Below are positions 13,124 through 17,825 of a DNA stretch of 17,825 nt, piece by piece; the stretch's first letter is position 1, and every line of letters starts with the position of its first letter. A model generated the notes under the pieces. The model saw nothing but the letters and a program-made list of their open reading frames with translations. It searched no databases and was not told the DNA's origin. A program made the position numbers and the translations under genes. Location of the stretch: contig JANPLX010000050.1 in the NCBI GenBank assembly GCA_031422495.1, positions 1-17,825 of the forward strand, in the 5' to 3' direction. This DNA comes from Aalborgiella sp031422495 (GTDB lineage Bacteria > Pseudomonadota > Gammaproteobacteria > Burkholderiales > Burkholderiaceae_C).

Positions 13124-14482
13124 AATTCGTGTGAGGGCGGCGTTGCTTGTGTAAATATCTCGCCGTGTCAGGGGCACTGGCGGCGCAGGCAAACGGGGCG
13201 AGCCGCGTTTTGAGGCCAAAATTTGGTAAATACCTGTGCCTTCGGCTTCAAACTCCATCGCGCAGGCGGCCATGTAGAAGCGCCAGACGCGGTAGGCGTC
13301 TTCACTGACGTAGTTTAGCGCGGCATCGTGGTTGGCTTCTAAGCGTTTCACCCATTCGCGTAGCGTCATGGCGTAGTGAATACGCAGGTTTTCGACATCG
13401 TGAATCTCAAATGTCGCTAGCTCCATGCCGCGCAAAATGTTGCTGATGGTGTCTAGCTCACCTCCGGGAAAAACGTAGCGGTTGATGAACTCGGCGTCCA
13501 GCGTGGGGTGCCAGCCCTCTTCATCATGGGTAATGCCGTGGTTTAAAAACAAGCCGCCTGGGCGCAGCAAGCGCATCACGGTGGCGTTGTAAACCGGTAA
13601 GTTAGCCAAGCCCACATGCTCAAACATGCCGATGCTGGAGATTTTGTCGTACACGGCTTCACCCTCAAGATCACGGTAATCGCGCATTTCCAGCGTCACC
13701 AAGTATTGCAAACCAAGGCTTTTCACACGCTCAGTAGCATAGTCAAATTGGCGCTGGCTCAGCGTGATGCCATGCGCTTTCACGCCATAATTTTTTGCCG
13801 CCCAGCAGACCATGGCGCCCCAACCGCAGCCAATGTCTAAAAAGCGTTCGCCGGGCTTCAGGCGCAACTTGCGGCAGACGTGCTCTAACTTGTTGCTCTG
13901 CGCCTGCTCTAAGCTGTTGTCAGGTGATTCAAAGTAGGCGCAAGAGTAGACCATTTGCTCGTCCAGCCACAGTTTATAAAACGCATTGGACACATCGTAG
14001 TGAAACGATATGGCCGCGCGGTCGCTCAAGCGGCTGTGTTTGTGGGCTTCGTTGGCGTCAAGCGAATCAAGATTTCCAACAGCCGCGATGACGGTGTCCG
14101 CCGTTGTTTTAGCCGGCAGTCGTAATGCATCCCATACCAAAACAGCGCGGCTTCTTATGGGCAATGACAGCTTTTGTAAGTAAGGTTTGAGGCGCAAGCC
14201 CGCGTACAAATCACCCTCAAAATCAACCAGTCCGCGGAAATACGCATCGACGAGCGTGATCGGGTTGCGCTTCAATACCAACTTGCGCAGCACCGCAGGG
14301 TCGCGTACGACCAATGTGAACTTGGGCACCGTATCGCCGAAAACATACTGTGCGCCATTCCACAAGCGCAGCGCTATGGCACCTTGAAAGTTGTGCAGCA
14401 ATTGTTTGACGATACGCACCGTCGCGTTGATGTGCTTCGAATCAGAACCCGTGTATTCGTCCAAAAGTGCAACCGAAGGCAT
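13115..14482 (-). CDS. cfa: Cyclopropane-fatty-acyl-phospholipid synthase
   Basis: Membrane-associated SAM-dependent enzyme that adds a methylene bridge to unsaturated acyl chains of phospholipids, hardening the membrane against acid and other stress. The N-terminal half has a lipid-binding region (ITLVDAYFRGLVDFEGDLYA); ISFHYDVSNAFYKLWL (158-173) and MVYSCAYFE mark the active site; the SAM motif is FLDIGCGWG (214-222), followed by GITLSQRQFDYA, MRDYRDL and SIGMFEHVG. Length of 455 is a little longer than E. coli Cfa (382), mainly from the N-terminal segment and an extended linker. ATG 14482 is taken as start. It follows the second Usp gene by 48 bp and is likely read with it. Confidence 0.92.
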   Translation of the reverse strand: MPSVALLDEYTGSDSKHINATVRIVKQLLHNFQGAIALRLWNGAQYVFGDTVPKFTLVVRDPAVLRKLVLKRNPITLVDAYFRGLVDFEGDLYAGLRLKPYLQKLSLPIRSRAVLVWDALRLPAKTTADTVIAAVGNLDSLDANEAHKHSRLSDRAAISFHYDVSNAFYKLWLDEQMVYSCAYFESPDNSLEQAQSNKLEHVCRKLRLKPGERFLDIGCGWGAMVCWAAKNYGVKAHGITLSQRQFDYATERVKSLGLQYLVTLEMRDYRDLEGEAVYDKISSIGMFEHVGLANLPVYNATVMRLLRPGGLFLNHGITHDEEGWHPTLDAEFINRYVFPGGELDTISNILRGMELATFEIHDVENLRIHYAMTLREWVKRLEANHDAALNYVSEDAYRVWRFYMAACAMEFEAEGTGIYQILASKRGSPRLPAPPVPLTRRDIYTSNAALTRISS

Positions 14483-14530
14483 AGCTTGTCTCCAATAAAT
14501 TCACGAATGAAAAAATTAAAAATCTACAAA

Positions 14531-14971
14531 TCAACGAATAATCATGACCGGCTTGCTTGACTGCGCCGCCACTTTGCCTGCAACGCTGCCCAAAAACAGT
14601 TTCTCAATGCCGCCACGCCCATGCGAGCCCAGCATGATCAGCTTGGCGTGCTCTTCCTCTGCGGTTTCTAAAATCGCTTTGACAACAGAGGAATTCTCGA
14701 CCAAACGCGTTTTCACTGTCACCGGATCGCCGCCAATGCTTGCCAAGTGGTTGATGTGCGTAAAAGCTCGTTGCGCATGTTTGCGCCCGGATTCCATGAA
14801 GGCCTCAAAACCCACTAGGCTCATCTCAGCACCGCCCATGTAAGGGTAGGGGTCAATCACATATACCACGGTCAAATGCGAGCCATGCGCCCGCGCCATG
14901 TTGATAGCCATTTGAGATGCATGTTCGGATGCAGTTGAGCCATCGGTTGCGAAGAGTATGTGTTTGAACAT
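14531..14971 (-). CDS. Universal stress protein, UspA family (paralogue 1)
   Basis: 146 residues, one Usp domain. Strand 1 is HILFATDGS; the ATP-binding motif G-x2-G-x9-G-S is exact (G115, G118, G128, S129 in GSHGRGGIEKLFLGS), so this is probably an ATP-binding Usp. The C-terminus SSKPVMIIR is typical. It shares length, IDPYPYxG and GFEAFM/GFQAYM blocks with its neighbour, marking a tandem duplication. It sits between that neighbour and cfa on one strand. Confidence 0.93.
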   Translation of the reverse strand: MFKHILFATDGSTASEHASQMAINMARAHGSHLTVVYVIDPYPYMGGAEMSLVGFEAFMESGRKHAQRAFTHINHLASIGGDPVTVKTRLVENSSVVKAILETAEEEHAKLIMLGSHGRGGIEKLFLGSVAGKVAAQSSKPVMIIR

Positions 14972-15074
14972 GGTTAGCCTCTTTTTTTTATGCTGAAAAT
15001 GAAGATATGTTGCTTTTGATGCTTCTAGATACTCCCTCTAAACCAGGTTATTGAGTGTAGGACAGAGCCTCGAT

Positions 15075-15088
15075 TTGACAAAGCTCAA
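15075..15088. promoter_or_regulatory. Weak FNR-like site between the two Usp genes
   Basis: TTGAC-AAAG-CTCAA matches TTGAT-N4-ATCAA at 8 of 10 positions. It lies about 100 bases upstream of the downstream usp start, with no convincing -10 at the right distance. Low-confidence site. Confidence 0.2.
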
Positions 15089-15095
15089 CGCGAAA

Positions 15096-15536
15096 TCAAC
15101 GCACGATCAACACCGGCTGCGTCGCGTGAGACGACACTTTGTTCGCGGTACCGCCCAAAAACAGCTTTTGCAAGCCGTTTCTGCCATGCGAGCCGACAAT
15201 AATCAAGTCTGCCTCTTGCGTCTGTGCGGCTTGCACAATGCCTTTGTATGCGACCACATCTTCCACCAGTAGTGTTTCAAAGGGAACAGTCACACCTTCA
15301 GTTTTCGCTAAATCGGCGACGTGGGCAAACGCCTTGACCGAATGCTCTTGCGCCGCACCCATATATGCTTGAAACCCGAGCGGATTCATTTCGCCCACCC
15401 CCAAATAAGGGTAAGGGTCAACCACATACACCGCAGTGAGTTGCGCGGCAAGTGATCTTGCTAAATTGACCGCTACAACAGCGGCGTGGTCTGATGCTGC
15501 AGAACCATCGGTTGCAAAAAGTATTTTTTTGAACAT
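15096..15536 (-). CDS. Universal stress protein, UspA family (paralogue 2)
   Basis: 146 residues, first gene of the likely usp-usp-cfa unit. It has the same architecture as paralogue 1 (MFKKILFATDGSAASDHAAV; VVDPYPYLG; GSHGRNGLQKLFLGG). In the nucleotide motif the final G-S/T is G-G (G128, G129), followed by T, a mild departure from the consensus that might weaken ATP binding. A perfect FNR-type box lies 56 bases upstream of the start codon with a plausible -10 between, so expression at low oxygen is expected. Confidence 0.93.
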   Translation of the reverse strand: MFKKILFATDGSAASDHAAVVAVNLARSLAAQLTAVYVVDPYPYLGVGEMNPLGFQAYMGAAQEHSVKAFAHVADLAKTEGVTVPFETLLVEDVVAYKGIVQAAQTQEADLIIVGSHGRNGLQKLFLGGTANKVSSHATQPVLIVR

Positions 15537-15564
15537 GGCAATCCTTTTAAGTGGACAAATTGAA

Positions 15565-15605
15565 ATATTACGCTACATACGCGTTTCGTGCTTGATTTAG
15601 ATCAA
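15565..15605 (-). promoter_or_regulatory. FNR/Anr box with class II promoter for the usp-usp-cfa unit
   Basis: TTGATTTAGATCAA (15592-15605) is a perfect TTGAT-N4-ATCAA palindrome. On the minus strand a -10-like TAATAT at 15570-15565 puts the box centre near -40.5, the class II activator position, with a ~20-base leader before the usp ATG at 15536. The box is symmetrical and also lies 29 bases upstream of the moaD-like start, so it might act both ways, but the spacing there is less typical. Confidence 0.7.
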
Positions 15606-15633
15606 CTTGAATATAGATGATTAAAATATTGTG

Positions 15634-15933
15634 ATGTCAGAAAATATGTCAGAAGCGACACCATTTGTAAGCGTCACTTTCTCTGCGAGCTTGCAGCGAC
15701 ATATAACTTGCCCTCCTCAAAATGTCGCCCCCGCCAACATACGCGAGGTTTTGAAGGCGGCGCTCGTGGCAGCGCCCGATTTGACGCATTACATTTTTGA
15801 CGACCAAGCGAATATTCGCAAACACGTCGCAGTCTTCATCAACCGCGACATGTTGCAACATCGTGCTAATTTGTCACAAACTTTAAATGCTGGCGACCAG
15901 GTCTTGGTGGTTCAAGCGCTTACTGGTGGCTAA
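15634..15933 (+). CDS. MoaD/ThiS-like ubiquitin-fold protein ending in Gly-Gly
   Basis: 99 residues with a beta-grasp pattern: strand FVSVTFSASLQRHIT, helix NIREVLKAALVAAP, strands HYIFDDQANI and HVAVFINRDML, and a final strand DQVLVVQALTGG. The C-terminal Gly-Gly is the hallmark of sulfur-carrier/ubiquitin-like proteins that are adenylated by a MoeB/ThiF-type E1 enzyme. The LNAGDQVLVVQALTGG ending matches MoaD (adenylation, then thiocarboxylate). It is not beside moaE or other molybdopterin genes. The GTG at 15631 and ATGs at 15634 and 15646 are possible starts, none with a good Shine-Dalgarno. It is followed 38 bp on by the BNR gene, so they are probably one operon. Confidence 0.8.
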   Translation: MSENMSEATPFVSVTFSASLQRHITCPPQNVAPANIREVLKAALVAAPDLTHYIFDDQANIRKHVAVFINRDMLQHRANLSQTLNAGDQVLVVQALTGG

Positions 15934-15971
15934 ACTGAGCACTAAATGGGTAGCCGAATTTGGAGGTAATC

Positions 15972-17090
15972 ATGACAAACATGACAAGCATTCTCGTAGG
16001 AACCCGTAAAGGACTCTTTGTCGTTGAAAACCAGCAAATCAAGTCCCATCACTTTCAGGGCGAACCCGTCTCGCAAGTACTCGTAGATAGGCGCAGCAAG
16101 GCCTGGCTGGTGGCGCTGAACTTGGGGCATTTTGGCATCAAGTTGCACAAAAGCGTGGATCAAGGCCAAACTTGGACACCACTGACGGCTCCAGCTTTCC
16201 CGATCAAACCCATGGCGGGCGATGCCAATTTTGAAGACTACAAAACCGACCCGACACCGTGGAATGTAGAGTTGATTTGGTCGCTCGCAACGGGTGGCAA
16301 AGATGAGCCCAACACGCTGTGGGCAGGCTGCATTCCGGCGGGATTGTTCAAATCGACCGACGGCGGACACAGTTGGGCGCTCAACATGCCGCTGTGGCGC
16401 GACCCACGCCGGCAACAGTGGTTTGGCGGCGGATACGACTTAGCGGGCATTCACTCTATCGTGGTCGATCCACGCGATAGCAAGCACATCACCTTGGGCG
16501 TCTCCTGCGGCGGTGTGTGGCAGACGTTTGACAGCGGTGACTCTTGGACGCTGACCGCGCTAGGCATGAAGTCTGACTACACCCCGCCCGATATGGCAGA
16601 AGACGCCAACACCCAAGACCCACACTGCCTCGTAGCCTGCGCTGCACAGCCCGACGTGCTGTGGGTGCAGCACCACTGCGGCATGTACCGCTCGGTAGAC
16701 GGTGGCCAGCTGTGGCAACCCATCACCACGCCTATCTCAAAAAACTTCCCCTCCGTCTTTGGCTTTGCCGTCGCGGCGGACCCTGCCAATGCCCTGCGGG
16801 CATGGTTTGCACCCGCCATCAAAGACGAGAAGCGTTACCCCGTAGATGGCAAATTGGTCGTCACCCGCACCGACGACGGCGGAAAAACTTTCCAAGCTTT
16901 TGGTAAAGGATTACCGCAAAGCCAAGCCTACGACTTGGTCTACCGCCATGGTTTGGCCGTCGCGCCGAATGGCCAAGACTTGGCGATGGCTTCCACAACC
17001 GGCAGCCTGTGGGTCAGTGGTGATGCAGGGGAGAGCTGGGACACTGTGTCACAAAACTTGCCCCCAGTGGCGGTGGTGAAGTTTGTTTGA
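15972..17090 (+). CDS. BNR/Asp-box beta-propeller (WD40/YVTN/sialidase-like) protein
   Basis: 372 residues with six Asp-box repeats: SVDQGQTW (61-68), STDGGHSW (128-135), TFDSGDSW (185-192), SVDGGQLW (241-248), RTDDGGKTF (299-307) and SGDAGESW (349-356). These define a beta-propeller of the type found in sialidases and in uncharacterised 'glycosyl hydrolase, BNR repeat' proteins. It lacks a signal peptide, so it is cytosolic, unlike secreted sialidases, and no Arg-triad is evident, so enzymatic sialidase activity is unlikely. GGAGG five bases before ATG 15972 fixes this start; an upstream TTG at 15960 is rejected. It lies between the MoaD-like and GNAT genes, 14 bp from the latter. Confidence 0.85.
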   Translation: MTNMTSILVGTRKGLFVVENQQIKSHHFQGEPVSQVLVDRRSKAWLVALNLGHFGIKLHKSVDQGQTWTPLTAPAFPIKPMAGDANFEDYKTDPTPWNVELIWSLATGGKDEPNTLWAGCIPAGLFKSTDGGHSWALNMPLWRDPRRQQWFGGGYDLAGIHSIVVDPRDSKHITLGVSCGGVWQTFDSGDSWTLTALGMKSDYTPPDMAEDANTQDPHCLVACAAQPDVLWVQHHCGMYRSVDGGQLWQPITTPISKNFPSVFGFAVAADPANALRAWFAPAIKDEKRYPVDGKLVVTRTDDGGKTFQAFGKGLPQSQAYDLVYRHGLAVAPNGQDLAMASTTGSLWVSGDAGESWDTVSQNLPPVAVVKFV

Positions 17091-17104
17091 AGTAAGTTTG
17101 AACA

Positions 17105-17593
17105 ATGCATCTGACGATCCATCAACATTACCAACCCAGCGCCATTGGCCGCATCGTCACCCTGCATGCTGATTTTTACAGCAAACTGGTCGGTTTCGGC
17201 CTGCCGTTTGAAGCCAAAGTAGCCCGTGAACTCAGCGAATTTTGCGAAAGATATGACCCATCGTGGGATGGCTTGTGGCTAGCTATAAAGGACGGCAGCA
17301 TCGAAGCATCCATCGCCATCGACGGTTCACATGCGACATCCCAAGGAGCACATCTGCGCTGGTTCATCGCATCAGATGCAACACGTGGCTCGGGCATTGG
17401 CACTGAATTGATGACCTTGGCCATGGCATTTTGCCAATCCCGCCACTACAAAAGCATTTACCTCAACACCTTTGCAGGCCTAGATGCCGCACGTCATTTG
17501 TATGAAAAGCATGGTTTTAAACTCGTTCACGAGCAGCGCGGAGCGATGTGGGGAGCAGAAGTGAATGAACAACGCTTTGAATGCTATTTTTAG
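17105..17593 (+). CDS. GNAT-family N-acetyltransferase
   Basis: 162 residues, one GNAT domain that would transfer acetyl from acetyl-CoA to an amine. Motif A is LRWFIASDATRGSGIGTELM (84-103), with the R94-G-S-G-I-G pyrophosphate loop, followed by YLNTFAGLDAARHLYEKHGF (motif B, with the usual AxxLYxxxGF). An N-terminal ~50 residues (PSAIGRIVTLHADFYSKLVG) resembles the HADFY-type 'GNAT' subgroup often fused to MarR regulators, but here no MarR domain is present. It starts 14 bp after the BNR stop, with no strong Shine-Dalgarno, so it is probably coupled. Substrate unknown. Confidence 0.88.
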   Translation: MHLTIHQHYQPSAIGRIVTLHADFYSKLVGFGLPFEAKVARELSEFCERYDPSWDGLWLAIKDGSIEASIAIDGSHATSQGAHLRWFIASDATRGSGIGTELMTLAMAFCQSRHYKSIYLNTFAGLDAARHLYEKHGFKLVHEQRGAMWGAEVNEQRFECYF

Positions 17594-17603
17594 TATTTTT
17601 TTA

Positions 17604-17652
17604 GGCTCTAGCCGGCGTATTTATTGCTTTAACCGCTATTGATAGTATATAG
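17604..17652 (+). repeat. Dispersed intergenic repeat, copy F
   Basis: GGCTCTAGCCGGCGTATTTA with the exact 17-base core, then TTGCTTTAACCGCTATTGAT and AGTATATAG. The 3' hairpin is degraded (CGCTAT-tgat-AGTATAT). It begins 10 bases after the GNAT stop. Confidence 0.85.
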
Positions 17653-17769
17653 ATTTACGCGGTAAATTTAACTAGCCATTAGATAAATTAACCTCACAAA
17701 GCCATCGCCGTTTCTTCTGTGTGACAATTTGTGTAACAAATAAACACAGGACAACTACAGGAAAAAAGC

Positions 17770-17825
17770 ATGCTCATCCAGCTCACTTACGCCAGCCGAC
17801 CCTCGCTAGCTTTCAAAAACGAAGA
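17770..17825 (+). CDS. N-terminus of a probable BLUF-domain (blue-light) protein, cut by window end
   Basis: From ATG 17770 the frame is open to the window end and reads MLIQLTYASRPSLAFKNE. The hydrophobic strand followed by Y-A-S-R matches the start of BLUF flavin-binding domains (e.g. L-x-x-L-x-Y-x-S-R), where the Tyr is the conserved photochemical residue. AGGA nine bases before the ATG is a reasonable ribosome site. Only 18 residues are visible, so the call is tentative and any effector domain is unseen. Confidence 0.5.
   Translation, partial: MLIQLTYASRPSLAFKNE

Noticed and set aside
15960..15971. TTG start four codons upstream of the BNR gene
   Set aside because: The TTG is part of the GGAGG ribosome site region serving ATG 15972.

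Overview
The window looks like chromosomal DNA of a betaproteobacterium, most likely order Burkholderiales and perhaps Comamonadaceae. This rests on gene content and on the CATTCCCGCGAAGGCGGGAAT-type repeat, and is inference rather than a database match. Most genes are housekeeping or stress functions with moderately GC-rich codons. One clearly AT-rich insert lies at about 5.45-6.54 kb. I see no tRNA, rRNA, CRISPR array, prophage or intact transposase.

Layout. 1-4.2 kb: 3' end of a SRPBCC-like gene, an RNB-domain ribonuclease that overlaps tail-to-tail with a DUF808/YedI membrane protein, a 'translational machinery' type protein, and endonuclease III. 4.2-5.45 kb: a PLP aminotransferase. 5.45-7.5 kb: an accessory stretch with a DUF2971 protein and a coupled small membrane protein (both AT-rich), a 68-aa unknown, an RHH antitoxin-like protein without an evident toxin, and an 87-bp inverted-repeat element. 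7.5-9.8 kb: a CMD/AhpD-like protein, then an SGNH hydrolase plus six-TM protein operon. 9.9-11 kb: an exported protein built from fourteen 11-residue repeats (LEA-like), then a bacterial SUI1/YciH. 11-13 kb: cytochrome b561 followed by two YceI paralogues, one operon on the minus strand. 13.1-15.5 kb: two UspA paralogues upstream of cyclopropane fatty acid synthase on the minus strand. 15.6-17.6 kb: plus-strand cluster of a MoaD/ThiS-like ubiquitin-fold protein, a six-Asp-box BNR beta-propeller and a GNAT acetyltransferase. The last 56 bases begin what looks like a BLUF photoreceptor.

How it hangs together. A perfect FNR/Anr-type box (TTGATTTAGATCAA) sits between the Usp genes and the MoaD/BNR/GNAT cluster. 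A 9/10 match lies upstream of the LEA-like gene with similar promoter geometry. This suggests oxygen-responsive control of a stress-protection neighbourhood (Usp, Cfa, LEA-like protein). The other main signal is a ~45-50 bp intergenic repeat (core TAGCCGGCGTATTTATT) present in six copies, all in the same orientation; four lie just 3' of plus-strand genes and one contributes half of a rho-independent terminator stem.
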